Shown here: one piece after another, positions 1-12,697 of the stretch | Layout of the letters: the number at the start of each line of letters is the position of its first letter | How positions within the stretch are numbered: the first letter of the stretch is position 1 | Source of the DNA: Lichina pygmaea | Taxonomy: Eukaryota; Ascomycota; Lichinomycetes; Lichinales; Lichinaceae | Length of the DNA: 64,000 nucleotides | Assembly (NCBI GenBank): GCA_963422465.1 | Contig: OY730171.1 | Location: forward strand, 2,542,001-2,606,000 | Direction of reading: 5' to 3' | Program-made: the position numbers and the translations under genes | The notes under the pieces: model-generated | Databases searched by the model: none | What the model was told of the DNA's origin: nothing | What the model saw: the letters and a program-made list of their open reading frames with translations, nothing else

Positions 1-574
1 GGCAGTGGCTCATCCGAACTCTGTCAAGCCAGCTAGCTACGGTCGCAACATCGGAGCACAGGTAAGCTGAACTCTGAGCCGGTGACATCGTCGAATTTAT
101 TGTGTTATGCCTGTCCTGGCCATCTAACCGAGTCGGCTTGCTGTGCGATGAGGTTGACCTGCATGGAGGCTGGATTAGTAAGAATCTTATTGGGGTACGT
201 ACACGTACGAGTACATACGTACATCTGTTAGTAATCAACTCAAAGCGATGATCATACGTTACGTAAGCAGGTGTCGAGTACGTTACGTAATTCCACTGGG
301 GTACGATACTCTACTGTACCGACTTACGGTCAATAGACCCTATCGTCCTACCCTCGTACTTCCGTACTTATAAAACATTCATCTAGAGCTACTACCACGT
401 CAGTCGAACAGCACCACGATGGCGATACGACCTTTGCCAGACTATATTTGGTCTCCAAGTGGGCGAACAGGAGGAGGTATTGTTCTATTCTCATTCCCAC
501 AATCCCTCTCCCCCCCCCCCCTTCGTCCCGCCCTGCCCCCTCCCTCTCCCTCTCCCTTCCCACCTTCATCGACT

Positions 575-595
575 CCCCCCCCCCCCCCCCCCCCC
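575..595. repeat. C21 homopolymer
   Basis: An uninterrupted run of 21 cytosines inside a C/T-rich stretch of about 100 bases. It is one of about ten G/C runs of 16 or more in this window. Confidence 0.9.
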
Positions 596-2211
596 ACCAC
601 AATCTCTCAAACGTCCGGCTGCCCGCTTCTTCTAAGATAGCCGAGCGGTGAAGTCGTCAGCTCCCGCCTCGGTACCGTAGAAGCGTGCCTGCCCCACCCA
701 GTGTCTGCCCGCGCCCGCGCCCGCTCGAGTCCCCGCCACCTCCCTGCAGGAGCTCAAACTGCCAATGAAACGTTCCCTCGATATCAACGATGAACGATGA
801 CGCGGTGCACGTACGGTGACTTGGAGCGTACGGTACGTGACACCTTGCTGTGCTTACGAACCGGCACGACTGCCTGGTAGGTCTGCCAGCGGGCTAGGCG
901 TTTGTCTGGGGATGGCGCACCTTGACCGCCCGTCGTCGTCCTATACGTCCCGCTGCCAGTCAAGTCCTCGACAAGATAGCTTTATGACGGTCGTGAGATG
1001 GGCGATGCGATGAGCGTTCACTCGGCGAGTAGGTAGTCAGGGCCAATAGGTGGCCGGCCATTCTATTCTCGGCATGGAGTAAACTCGATAGGTTGTGACG
1101 GTGCCCTCGAAAGTTCTAGAGCTTACCTCTGGGATGGTGGTGGTGTTGGCTGTAGATTTCCTGGAGCCTCATCGCGTCTGAGGGTATATTGGCTGGGCTA
1201 TTGCTAGGGGTCCTGACCTCCGCACCGAGGCTGATGACGGCGCGAGGAGGGTCAGGGATGAGATTGAAGTGTACGGTACGGGATCGCAGCTACTGCTCTG
1301 CCAGGCCATCGAAGTGATTCCATCGGACCCGCTGGAAGAGCACGATGTTGAAGGCCCCGGTGTCGAGGCAGGTCCGGCCTCGCGACGCGACGCTACTGTA
1401 GCAGGACGGAGACACCTGCCCTTCCGGACGCCGAGACGCTCCGCGACGAAGGAGAGGAAGAAGGAAGGAGGAAGAAAGTTTGCTGCTCGTCCAGAGCTCG
1501 GATACGAACCGCGTAGGGGGCCCTCCCTCGCGCCGCCATCCCCCCGTCGGCTGGCTCGACCGAGGTCTACCACGCCAGAACGGGACAGTCCACTTGGATG
1601 ATGTGCTTGTTCATTCAAGGCCAAAGATCGTCGAACGTCGTAGGCCACACTTGGTAGACCGCCTGTTCTCGATCCGTTCGTCCTGGACATCGCTCGGCGG
1701 AAGCGTCACCGCTTCGAGCCGCAGGTCGCAGCCGGTGGAGGCGTCGTCGGCCAGAACTGCGGAGCAAAGCTTGTCCAGAGTCGGACGGTGACGGCCGAGG
1801 TCCGTGACTGTGGAGATGGTGCAACCTCGAGCCTGTGTCGAGACGGGACTTTGATATTATCAACTAAAAACGCGCCGTGCCGTACTGTCGGCGCAAAGAC
1901 TGTTATAGAAACTCCGTCGCAAACCTGAGATGATGAGTTCCTCGACTGCCACGAACGCGCTTGATGCATGCATGCAACCCAATCCGACCCAACCCAGCCC
2001 AATGTATCCCCATTACTCGCTGTCCCGAGTGCAAGCCACCCGTCGCCAAATGCGGTGTCGTGACAGGGAGGCTCGACCCGCCCAGGCCAAGATGAGTGGA
2101 AAACGCCCGCGAGAAACGAACCCCAGGCCACCGTGTGATATGGTACAGCGCCGCCCTTGTCCCTCCGGACATGCAACACCATACAGTGCCCGCCGGGCGT
2201 TTGCCGGGAGA

Positions 2212-2270
2212 CGAAGATGAAGATGAAGATGAAGAAGAAGAAGAAGAAGAAGAAGAAGAAGAAGAGGCGA
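2212..2270. repeat. GAT-GAA-GAA triplet microsatellite
   Basis: Roughly 55 bases of GATGAA followed by pure GAA repeats, lying just downstream of the stop codon of the minus-strand transcription factor. Open frames through it give poly-Glu/Lys/Ser/Phe peptides and are repeat artefacts. Confidence 0.9.
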
Positions 2271-2364
2271 TCGATGAGCCGCTGCATCGCCACCTGGCGT
2301 CGTGAGGTGGATGCCGACGCTTTCGCAATGTTCCACCGGGGTCGGAACACGGACACGCAAGAAA

Positions 2365-3584
2365 TCAGAAGCTGTAGAAAAACGATGCTGCGTTCCCTGA
2401 ATCGAGAGCAGCATCCGGGATGACCGAGTAGCTGCAGGTGAGACGGTCAGCTCGGGTCCACGTCCTCCGGTCGACCGCACGGGCGGGCCGACGTACCTGA
2501 AGCCTAGTCCGCTGTTGCCGGAGCCCTGCATCATGTCGCCGTGGAAATCCTGATCGTACCGGAACTCGTTCGTGCCGCAGAACGCCAAAGGAGCCGGGGC
2601 CGGAGCCGGAGCCGGAGCCGGGATCGGCTCCGGCTTGAGGGACTCGCACCGATCGTACACGCTTTCCATCGAGCCGTAGCTGGAGCCGAGACCCACGCCG
2701 AGCTGGACGTGGGATGCGTAGCCGTGGTCAAGGTTCCGGAAACGCTGCGGGGTCGGGACACCTCGGCGGTCCGTCGGCGACATTCGCCGTGACGGGAGCA
2801 TGTCGTAGACGGGAACCGACGAGAAACCGGACGAGGCCTCCTTCGGCGTCGGCGGGAAGTTGATGGGCGACGCCACGGCGCTCTCGCAGAAGCCGGCCGT
2901 GGAGCTGGCCGGACTCGACCGACCGAGCTCTTCCATGAGGCTCCCCAAAGGCGTGTGGATCGGAAGGAGGCGCGGAGGTTGCTCCGCGTACGTGTAGAGG
3001 GTCTGGTCCACGACGGCGTAGTCCGAAGGAAGCGGAGGAGAGAAGGCCTGAGGCGGCAACACGAGAGCGCCGTACGGAGCGGAACCGTGGAACAGACCCA
3101 GACCTTCTCCCGACGGTATGGCCGTCAGGGGCGACGACGTGTCGTGCGGCCCCGGCGCAAGGTCTTCGGCCGAGTACGGACCCAGCTTCGGCGAGGCCTC
3201 CAGAGAGTCGGCCGTCGAGGTCGACGAGCACCGTGGGCGCCGATCCAGGATCTTCGGGTAGACGGTCGTCTTCTTGGCGATGGGCAGAGACTGGCCTCGC
3301 AGCTTGCCGCGGCTGGCCACGCCGACGCCCCACGTGAGCTGCGTCTTGTAGCCGGAGCAGTCCTTGCCCTGGTCGAGGCACTGGCTACAATACGGGCGTC
3401 GACGATCGCACTTGACGTGGCGCTTGCGGCAGGTGAAGCAGTCGTCCGCCGCGCCGGTGGCGGGCGCACGCCGGCGACGCTTGCGGCCATCCAAGATCTG
3501 CGGCCTACGGCTGCCCTCGCCCACGGCGTCGACGGCGGGCGTGACGGCCGAGACGGCTCCGTATTCGAAAGGGGCGGCCGACAT
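2365..3584 (-). CDS. Zn(II)2Cys6 transcription factor, short form
   Basis: Predicted DNA-binding regulator of 384 aa. Two exons: 3584-2497 and 2431-2365, with a 65-nt intron (GTACGT donor, CTGCAG acceptor). The second exon adds only about 22 residues. The start is the first ATG giving a compact N-terminus; frames upstream run into CT/GA simple repeats. Near residue 50 stands the binuclear zinc cluster CFTCRKRHVKC...C-x2-C-x6-C (spacing C2C6C6C2C6C), preceded by a basic KRRRR nuclear-localisation patch. It is followed by the conserved segment TWGVGVASRGKLRG, known in a family of Upc2/Moc3-like fungal regulators. The remainder is Pro/Ser-rich with a PAPAPAP run. Relatives usually carry a fungal-specific transcription factor domain C-terminal to this; none is visible here, so the protein is DNA-binding only or truncated. 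Target genes cannot be inferred. Confidence 0.85.
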
Positions 3585-3720
3585 GCTCTCTCTCTCTCTC
3601 GCGCGGCGCCGGCTGACACTCTCGCCGAGACCGACGAGAGAGAGATGGAGAGAGAGAGAGAGTGTGTGTGCGACGGCGGAGAAGTGGACGACGGAGGACG
3701 TGCAAAGCACCGGCGTGTCT
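3585..3720. repeat. CT/GA dinucleotide repeats in the transcription factor leader
   Basis: CT runs just 5' of the start codon (3586-3600) and GA runs at about 3638-3662 lie in the presumed 5' leader. Frames open through them encode only Ser-Leu or Arg-Glu repeats. Confidence 0.8.
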
Positions 3721-6700
3721 GACGATAGCGACAACGGCGCCGGTCTTCCTGGAGATATTCCAGAAGACGAGCAAGGTATGGCGACCGATCCGAACTTAAA
3801 GGAGCCCCACCATGGCGGTTGAGGATAGGATGATGACTATCGAAGCAACGCGGGAAGGCTGATTTGACCTCGGCGGAGAAGCGTCCAGACGGAGTAGCGT
3901 AGGGTTGTCTCGGTCCAGCCCAGGGAGAGTGCTTGAAAAACAAACACGTCGAGAAAAAAGAAAGCGCCATGGCCGTTTCGACAGCCGGAGCACTTCGCTG
4001 CTCTCTCATCCTCGCCGAGGCATTGAGGGGGTGGCCGTGAGCTCGTACCTGGCAAGGGTGCGACCACGATCTGACCGTCCGATGCCACAGCTGGACCAAG
4101 ACGATCGTGTCACGGTAGGCCTGCGGGGTCCATCCCAGGCTCGCGGCGACGACGGCGGCGGGGGAGAGGCGCCATCGGCTTCCTTCTTTCGAGCGCTCTT
4201 CATCGAGCGTTCGAACGGGGCCACATGCCACCTCGAGCAAGGCAGCGGCCAGTCGGACGGCAGCGGCCTCCTCGGACACTCTTCGCGTGCGCGCTCAAAC
4301 GGTCTCGGGCTCGGGGGAGCGGTGCTGACACTTCCCCCACCCACCAGGCCCTCGCCCACGGAGTCTCGAGGAGGGCATGGCGGCGGATCGGTACCGAACG
4401 GGACAAGCTTCAAGCGAGGCGTCATCACCGACCCAGGATGCAGGTGTGCGCCTGTCGCAAGATCGCAAGATCGCCAGATACGCCCTGAGGACGGACTCGA
4501 TCTTGGGCCAGCAGGGCCGAGAAAGGACAGGTTCCTCCAGCGGCATGGCCGGGCGTGCCTGGCTTCTCCGCGCTGATACACGTCAGTGTGTTCGTCGCAT
4601 ACGTACGTACCGCAGCCATACGTACTCTCCGTAGCCGAGGCGGGAGCGGTGGAAAAACCAACGAACAGAAGCACAAGGGGAAACGGGACGAGAGGAGACG
4701 GCCGGGCTGCATACGAAGTGTTTGCGGCTGCTGGTCACCGCAGAACGCCCAGAGCTGCTCGATGATGGCATCGTCGGGGTCGTCGGCGGTCATGCTGTGC
4801 AGTAGAAGGTGGGGACGGGATCGAATCTGATACGACAGATCAATACATCTCCGGGCCCGCGTGGAGGACGGCGCATCTCGAGCTCCGACACCGAGGCTGA
4901 GAAGTGAAGCTGTACTTCGTACACACGTACGGAGTAAGTCTGCATCTCCTCGGCGGACGGACGGCATTTGCCGTCGAATGTCGTCCTCTTCCTTCTGTCC
5001 CTCTCCTCGTCTCCCGGTCCTCGTCGTCCTCGTGGCCGCCTCCATCGGAGACTTGATCGATTCCATCAGGTCCGGTATCAGACGGCCTAGAGCAGAGCTC
5101 TAGCACGCCCGTGATTCCTGGGAGTAGTCGGACTACTCACGCCGTTCGCCGTTCGCCGTTCCTCGAGAGATGCAGGCCATCTCTAGGATGTGGCCAGACC
5201 CCATGTCGGCTCCGTTATCCTATTCGAGCATTTCCGGACCAAAGGAGGTGCTGCGACCCTCGACGAGATTGGAGGCGAGCACGAGATGGTCGAGCCGTAG
5301 GTGCGGACCCGCCGGATCGGAAATCCCAACCCCGTGAGACGAGAAAAAGCAAGGATGAAGGTCGTCTGTTCCGATACGGGCGAACGGCGCATGCGTGCTG
5401 TGTTGGCCCCCGGCCGGTGCAGGTACGAGCGGTGGGATCGTCGCCGGCGACCCTGCCGCGTAACCATCGGCCTCTCAGGTCACATCGGCACAGCATACGA
5501 GAAGAGGCGGCCGCCACCAGGCATCCTCCATCATCACCATTTCCATCGTCGCCACGACCATCATCGTCCTCGGGGGCTAAAAGACAACCTCACCCCAGCG
5601 TCTACCTCGCCGGCTTGTCCTTCCACCCGATGTTGCGCCGTGCGGTACAGTCGCGCAAACAGAACGCTCGCATGCTTGTGACGTGTGAGACTGATTCAGC
5701 TCAGCCTCCTTTGGTTTGAGCGTGATATGAGCGCTTGGGCGAAGACTGCCGTGCCTTTTGTGCGGGCCAAGCGGAGGACCGCGACCGTCGTCAAAGTCGG
5801 CCTGACGATGCCTACCACGGCCTCGTGGTAGGGCTCGGGGGGCGACGACGCGGGTGACGACGACGCCGTCGTCGCCGGGATCTTCTTCGAGACTGCGCTG
5901 ATCCTCGTCTAAACCTACGAGGTAGGGGTGTCGATGATGGAGCTCGATGGAACGCCACTCCGGGCCGCGGAGCCGGCGCGTCCCGGGCCCAACAGCAATG
6001 GTATGCATAGCCACCGCCAGGCTGACCGCGCTTGCTAAGGAGTCGCTTGCTTTTACCGATCGGCCAACCTAGCGACTCTCGCTTCCATGGCGCCATCTCG
6101 GTCGCGACAGCAAGTTGACGCCCGAGATGGTGTGAGCAGCCCTCGTTGCGAGCCGGTCGAGGCTCGGTAGGCTTTCGGCTATCCGACGGGCACCCAGACG
6201 GGCTCGGCGGAACCCTGCGGATGGCGTCGTCGGCCGAAGAAGTCAAGACCGGCTCCCCCACTTGCTCGGGAGCAAACGCGACTGGCGGATGGGTTGCGAT
6301 CCTGCGCGGCCGCGACGCGCGGGGCCGATCCTGGATTCCAGCCCTTCTCTTGGTCGGCAATCGTCAGAGGGACGAGTCGCTCGTCGCCGAAGACGGCTTG
6401 TCTCAACCGGAACCGAGCGCGTCGTCGTCGTCGGTGAACGAACAGATCCCTGGCAGTGGGGGGCCGGGCCCGTGCGGTCCACCACCCCTCCACACGTCCT
6501 CGACGACCGCGGCCTGGGGCCTCCTGCGCGACGATGACGCATCAGAGTATCGCAGGATGCCATCCTCGGCCCTCGTACCGTGCCGAGCTCGCCCGGGGTA
6601 CGATCAAACTGCGGCTCGCCGGTCCACTCTGCCTCCACACGTCAGACGAACGGGATTCACGATCGAGACCTGTGCGTCACGGTCATCTGTTCGAGTTCGA

Positions 6701-8875
6701 GATGCCGATCGAGTGCTTCATCAAGGTGCCGACGAGAAACGTCTGCGATCGTCATCCGTCGACGAGATCGTCCTTCGTTCTTTCCTCTCGTCGCTCTGGA
6801 GCGCCAGGGCTTGCAAGCATCGGCCAAGTTCAGGGGGAGACGAGCAGGAGGGTCGTCGGTACGGCGTTGCGTTGCCACTCGCGGCAGCGGTGTCCATGGC
6901 GGCGTGAGGCTACTCCGACTGACGGGCATGCCGACGGTGCAAGTCAATTGCCTTCATCCGCTCTTACGCGCCTGTCAGCTTGGCGGAGCTTTGGAGGCTT
7001 CGTCTGAACCTCTACAGGCCATTGTCGAGCCGTCACGAGACGTTCGCTCCGTCCCTATCCTCGACACGAGGGCATCGTACGTCGCACCCAGCCATGCCAG
7101 TGTTCGGATTCCGATTCTCCGCTCTTGCCGCTTGCGCACAGAGCGGTACATCCTAGCGTGCAAGATCGCTACCTGGAAGTGGATTCGATATCCACGTGGA
7201 TCCACCTCGCGCACTTGATGGGCTCGGTCGTCACGACGCCCGACCACCTCCCAAGGGCTCCCTTGACTCGCTTCCGGCCTATGCCGTACAGGGCGAAGGT
7301 TCTTCAGGAAGACGCCGACAGGGGCATCCTTGCTGCTGGACTCGGCTCGGTTTTACTGTATGGTAGTACAGCCGGGCGCACGTACCAAGTCCAAGGACGC
7401 ACAACCGACAACGGTCTTCTGACTTGAAGACCGTATTGGCTGGCCCTGCACTGTACCCATGCGGTACGGGTCGTAAGGTTGAGCCACGTTTCGTCCCTCG
7501 TTCAGTCAGCATTGATTTCAAGGATCCCTGGCCGGCGATGGCTGTTCGGTTATGCTGCGATGCTACCCTCGCTACGGCGATGCAACCCCGGCCGTTACTT
7601 TGTGCGACGTCCCCCATGACTTTACTCGGTGAACTCGGAATGCGGCCAGTCCCACCACGGCACGGACTTGCTGTAGGCTGTCTTCCCACCCTGTCACAGC
7701 CATCTAGGACACCGATGCTCGAACAGCCAGATCAAGGGGTGAGCGGTGTCGGGAGTACGAGAGGCATTGCTCCCGCTCAAGAGAATGGTCGAGCTACACC
7801 GATGCGTACGATCCTACCAGGATGATCCAAGGTCCTACCCCACCGCGAGTGCCCCTTGTTTCCAACATGTCGTCCGATCTTTTCAAGCTCCGGTTTTTTT
7901 TACAGCCAGACATCAACGCAGACCACTCGAAAACTGTGATGTAAGGAACATGGTGATGTAGATGCGAGGCCGATCTATTCATTTGTGCGCGATGGAAGCG
8001 CCTAAGTAGGGCTAGGCTAGCAGTCACGTGGGGTGTCACGTGACGTGGCAACCACAGTAATTAGGTTGTCGAGTCGACGCCACTACTTGTAGGGCCGAGC
8101 ATCGCCACAGTTGGCGGCTTGGTGACCAATCGCTATCGGGAGAACGTCTTTCCGAACTCCATCCCACCACCTACAGAAGGCGTTTCTCTTCCTAGCTGAA
8201 AAAAGGTCGTAGGATTCTCATCTGAACTAGAAGGCTAGGAACGACATGCGGAGCTCGATATTCAGTCTGTTCATGTGGTTGTCCGATGTCCTCTCTTGTA
8301 GTGAGCCCCATCAGAGTTGTGTCTGAGTAGTCGTAGTCCTCGGCAGATCCATGCTTGTTGTGGGCTGGCTCCGCCGTGTCCCCCAGTCCTTTTTCGTGTG
8401 TGCGTGTCCTTCTGCCACTATCGGGGCTTCACGTGGCATGGAGTTGCACGCCCTGGAGCCGTGTAGCCCCACGAGGTAAGACATCTACAGACAGGGGCAG
8501 AGATCCAAGGCAAGACATCGTCGTCACCAGCTGCGGCAGCGGGACCGGGCGCAGCAGCACCATGAGCAGCATGTGTACAGAGTCGGGGCTCCTGCCCTTA
8601 GTCAGCCGTCGGATCCCTCCGGAATACATGCTTCTCTCAACATATCTATCAAGATCGACTCGGCTTTTCCTGCCAAGCGACAGTTTGATCGAAAATCACT
8701 CCACCGAGCCACCATAAACCTTCCAAGAGCATAGAAACACACTTTGTCCGACAAAGCCCTTGGTCTAGAAATTCCAATTGTTCATAGAGATTGGATTGGG
8801 ATCGAAATAGGAAGTTCTAGTGGAACTGCATGGCTATACCCAGGCCATGGGGGGATACGGACGGGTGTTCCGGGC
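3721..8875. other. Long gene-poor region
   Basis: About 5.1 kb without a recognisable gene. The first 3 kb is GC-rich with several overlapping open frames on both strands (for example about 3.9-4.6 kb and 5.6-6.9 kb). None shows a known motif, splice-bounded exon pattern or clear preference of one frame, so I treat them as chance openings. After about 7 kb the composition becomes more even and resembles the decayed repeats that follow. Confidence 0.5.
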
Positions 8876-9026
8876 TGTCGCGGCCGCAGGGCTGAGCCTG
8901 GCTTAGTCAGTACCGTACCGTAGTGCTAGTCAGCCGGATAGGGGGCCACATAGCCCTCGGGTCCGAGAGGGCATCAATGATCATCATCTTCTCCCCGCTC
9001 AGAGCAGGCCATTGCCTTGTAGCTCC
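8876..9026 (+). repeat. Dispersed repeat R1, copy 1 (LTR-like end)
   Basis: This 150-bp sequence starts TGTCGCGGCCGC, runs through GCCTGGCTTAGTCAG and TAGTCAGC, and ends near the CCATTGCCTT segment. It recurs inverted at 12410-12555 with roughly 85-90% identity by eye. A shorter relative lies at about 58.9-59.35 kb. The TG start and the separated TTAGTCAG motifs are compatible with the 5' end of an LTR, but no partner LTR, primer-binding site or target duplication was found. Confidence 0.6.
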
Positions 9027-12000
9027 AGCACGGACGTACCGAACGGAAGGGAAGGGGGAGTATTACCTCCTGCTAAACGACAGTCAGCCTGTTTCTAAGG
9101 ATCGTGCACCTGCCGCAGGGGCACGCGGCCCGGATCTCCATGCGAGTACATGAGGTCCGCTACATAGTCAGACCTTGGCTCGTCGTCATCTCTGCCTCAT
9201 ACGCACACTTCATGACCAGCTTCCGCTGAATCTTTGTAGGCCTCCACTACATACGCTAGCAACACTTCTTCGGTGGAAGATGCCAGGGGCTGTCTCCACG
9301 GAGCAGCAGGTTCGCAAGGAGATGGTCGTACCATCCGGCCGCCGGGACTCCGTCCAGGTGGGTCGTCATGGACGACCAGAACGGCTGGAACCGCCCCTAA
9401 ACACGGCCGATGCGACGTTTCTATCATGAGAGAACGATCCTTGGAACCCCGCCAGTCATGCCCTTGTCATCCCTCTTGTGTCTGTTCTGCCGCCTTTCCA
9501 GCTCAATTCAAGCTCCTACTATGGTAGGAAGTATCGTGTACCCTCGCTGCTATCTCCTTTTGTTGTTGCCTCATGTTATCTCCATTAAGCCGGTGCGCAC
9601 AATTTAAAGCCAACGATGGTGTCCTTGTCGAAGGAGGACCTAAGGACCTGCTAGCTGCCATCTACGCCGCCTCCATCGGTCGGCAGGCTTGCCAAAGAGG
9701 CGACTCATTGTCAAATACTGGAAATCATGCTCGAAATCGCCACGGCCATGGCGAGAACAAGCTTTTGCCAAGAGACATCAGGGATTCTTGAACTCAAGAA
9801 CGCCGAATCGCCCATGGTCAAAGCCAACAAGTACATTTACGTTGCTACAATGTTCACGACTTCACAGGCCGCCTGACAGTTGTTGCCACGACCACGGGCA
9901 CTAGGAAGCTTCTCTTCTGTTGGGTGTCTATTGGGTGAGGGCTAGCGATATCACAACTATACGGAGTACAGCCAGCCTCTGTTGAGAAGCGGACACCGGC
10001 ACTTGAAGCCCACTTTCAGCGCGTTCGAAGTACTACCGTGAAGAACGTTGGACGATACCGCAATTCCGTCAAAGAAACACACGATGTGGTTGCCAGCATG
10101 CGAGGACGTGAGAGCGGACAGTGCTCCCAAAATTATCGTGGCGCCCCATGATTCGCGGGCCTGGCTGATTCTACAGCACTTCTGCGCTACCGAGAGCACT
10201 TGCACTACCTCCAGCCCGACCACGGCTGGCGATCACAGATGAAAGTAAGAGGCTCCCGAGGGCGTCAAGCCACTCTGTCGACGTGCGTCGTGGAGCGGAT
10301 GCAGCGCACAGGCCTACCGCGGTAAAGCTGCAGGACGGCTGAGGTCGCCGATGAGCATGCCAAGTTCCAGGCGCGGGCCAAGAATGAGTGGACCGAATGG
10401 CAAAGTCACAGAGTGACCGACGAGCTCGCATCTGGCGAAGGGCAGCCGAGAATGCCGACGAGCCGAGCGATAAGTAGGTCGAAGCCGACGTCATGGTCGC
10501 TATACCGACACTGGCTAGATGGCGACAATGCAAGCACACGTTCCTATCGGACTATCGATAACACCGCCACGTGCGAGCTATATGTGATGGCAAGAAGTGA
10601 GCTGGACCGAAGCTCGAGGACATGCCAACCGGCGACAGGCCAGATGGACTAAAACTGGTCGAGGAGCAGAAACCGACCGACAGAGCGCCAATGGGCAAAG
10701 GGCATGGCATGTCGCAAGTCTACCAAGAATCCGAGGCCTTGAAGATGGAGGCGGGCGACGAGAAACCGATGGAGGCACTGTTTTCATAGTGAGATCACTA
10801 CCAGAAGGACCTGAGAGGAGTCTTGCGAGAAAATCCTTAGCTCCAGGATGCAGCATCCAGACGATAGCTGCACCTATCATTGTCCGAGGATTGCGAGTCA
10901 GCTACCGTGCATGCCGGATGTCAGGGAAAGATCTCTGTAGACTAACCAGACAGAAGTCACGGTCCATCGAATATGAGGATATCTTCAAGAACACACCTGT
11001 CGAAAAGGTCAGTACTGTACCCAGGCAGCACAGTCGAGAACACAACGATCATCTTATTTTACGGCGAGACCTGAGCTTTATCGATGGTGCTTGGTAGAGT
11101 CAAGACCAATTGCTGCATGTTCAGCAACTCGATGAAAAGTCCAACCGTCGGCTAATGTCACAAAGAACATTCAAGCTCAAGATCAAGCACGACAAGATCG
11201 AATGACGACTGATCTTTGGGAAGTTGGCAACGGTGACTAGAACAGCTAAGCATCACCACCGTCCTTCTTTGTTCATCGACACCGATTTTTTGCTACAAGC
11301 TAAATTATCTCCAGTCAGTATTCTCTTGCTTTGTTCCCACCAGAGCGATGGTTTTCTTGCTGAACTGGGGACCTGTCGCGATCCGGCACGCAAGAGCACA
11401 TGACTGATATCTCTCTGTACGTAGCTCGCTAGCTAGAGCTTAGCTCCTCCATCATCAATGCCACACATTTCATGATCAGCTTCCACTGCAGCCTAGCGGA
11501 CCTCAGCTACATTGTTCAAGGGTGTCGAGAAGAAACGGAATCGGTGTTGGATCCCCAGAGCAATTCGTCACTCAAATACCGTAAGAGGATATTGCGAAGT
11601 AGTCCAACTACTGTACTCTGTACTCCCGTACAGTACAGACACTCTGGCTTGCCTACCAACTGGCCGAGCAATGGTACTGGGATCGCTGGCGACAGCCAGA
11701 AGGGGGGTCGCCACCACCCCGCCGCAACACCAACCCAGGCTCAGGGAGGGGGGAACCTGGAAGCCTGACAAGATGCCCCGCAAGGCGGCGCTCCGACTGC
11801 ACACCTGTCTACCGAAGGCACGCACCTGTGTTCTAACACAGATCCGCACAGGCAAGATTGGCCTTGCCGCCTTCCTCCATCGCTGTCGGGTCCCCGGCTT
11901 CGAGTTCTCCGGCGTGCCCCCTGTGGGTGGCAGTGGGAAACGGCTAAACATCTAACTTCCAGTCACCGGGCAGCAGCCGTGCTGACTCCGTGGTCTCTGC

Positions 12001-12409
12001 GTCTTGGCCTTCTCTCCCAACTCTCCTGGGCCCGGGATCAGCCTCCCCCCCTCTGCTTGACTGCCAAGCAGCCACTTTCCTTGTTCTACAGCTACTCGGT
12101 ACGGTAGGGGGGTGCCCGTCTAGGGGCCGCACGGGAGGTTTTTCATCCTAGGATCAGGGGACTAGTCACCCGCGCTAAAGTTCATTCCTCATCACCGAAT
12201 CTCATGGTACGTATTCCCGGCATGATCTAGCTTGGCTAGCTTTAGAATGGTGTAGGATCTCAATACAATACGATACCCCTGTACGGTACAAGGCGACGTG
12301 ACAGAAAAATGCCAGCGATAGGATACAGTAAGTCTCTGAGAAAACATGGCAGTGGGAAAACGTATAGTCCTGGGGGTATCTTCTGATTCTACCTGTATAA
12401 CTTCTTGCC
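9027..12409. other. Degenerate sequence between inverted R1 copies
   Basis: No intact gene is visible. A segment at about 9207-9255 is repeated in direct orientation at about 11465-11513 (shared words TTCATGA-CAGCTTCC-CTG and the ending TACAT). Plus-strand frames from about 9.6 to 11.1 kb stay unusually open with few stops and could be the corpse of a transposon polyprotein, but I recognise no reverse transcriptase, integrase or transposase motif. Confidence 0.5.
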
Positions 12410-12697
12410 GGAGCTAAAAGGCAATGGCCTGCTCCGAGCGGGGAGAAGATGATGATCATTGACGCCCTCTCGGACCCAAGGGCTATATGGCCCCCTATCC
12501 AGCTGACTAACAATACCGGTGCTGACTAAGCCAGGCTCGGCTCTGCGGCCGCAACCTCTCTCTTGTGTGACTGTCTTGGTAAGTATGTACAAATGTTCTC
12601 CAGCACAGTACATGAGTACATACGTACAGTTCTCACTATTGTATTGTGTTGAAATCCTACTCCACCCTAAAGCTAGCTAGGCTAGATTATGCCGGGG
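12215..12697. repeat. Imperfect inverted repeat with R1 copy 2
   Basis: 12215-12270 read on the minus strand matches 12641-12697 on the plus strand (shared features: TATTGTRTTGARATCCTAC, AAAGCTAGC, GATYATGCCGGG). The inverted R1 copy (12410-12555) lies between these arms. This indicates stacked or rearranged repeats of one family in head-to-head orientation, typical of decayed retroelements. Confidence 0.6.

Larger units (their letters stand above)
1..2364. other. Gene-poor 5' flank of the window
   Basis: No coding region can be supported here. The first 350 bases are rich in TACGTA/CGTACG palindromes. Pyrimidine-rich sequence and a C21 run follow near 575. From about 1170 to 1900 the composition is GC-rich and frames stay open on both strands, but without recognisable domains or codon structure; this is the region downstream of the minus-strand transcription factor. 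A GAA/GAT triplet microsatellite lies at about 2212-2270. I looked here for a continuation of the transcription factor (its missing middle-homology domain) and saw none. Confidence 0.6.

Noticed and set aside
638-662. tRNA-like A-box (TAGCCGAGCGG)
   Set aside because: No B-box (GGTTCRANTCC) within range downstream and no cloverleaf arms could be drawn.
1706-2356. Minus-strand open frame with a poly-Phe/Ile run
   Set aside because: It is the shadow of the GAA triplet microsatellite; composition is not protein-like outside the repeat.
3125-4279. Long minus-strand frame overlapping the transcription factor in another frame
   Set aside because: Antiphase shadow of the Zn2Cys6 coding region; Arg/Ala/Pro-rich with no motif, while the overlapping frame carries the zinc cluster.
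5111-6907. Several 130-250-codon frames in the 5-7 kb region
   Set aside because: Open on both strands at once in GC-rich DNA, no family resemblance, no consistent intron signals; considered chance.
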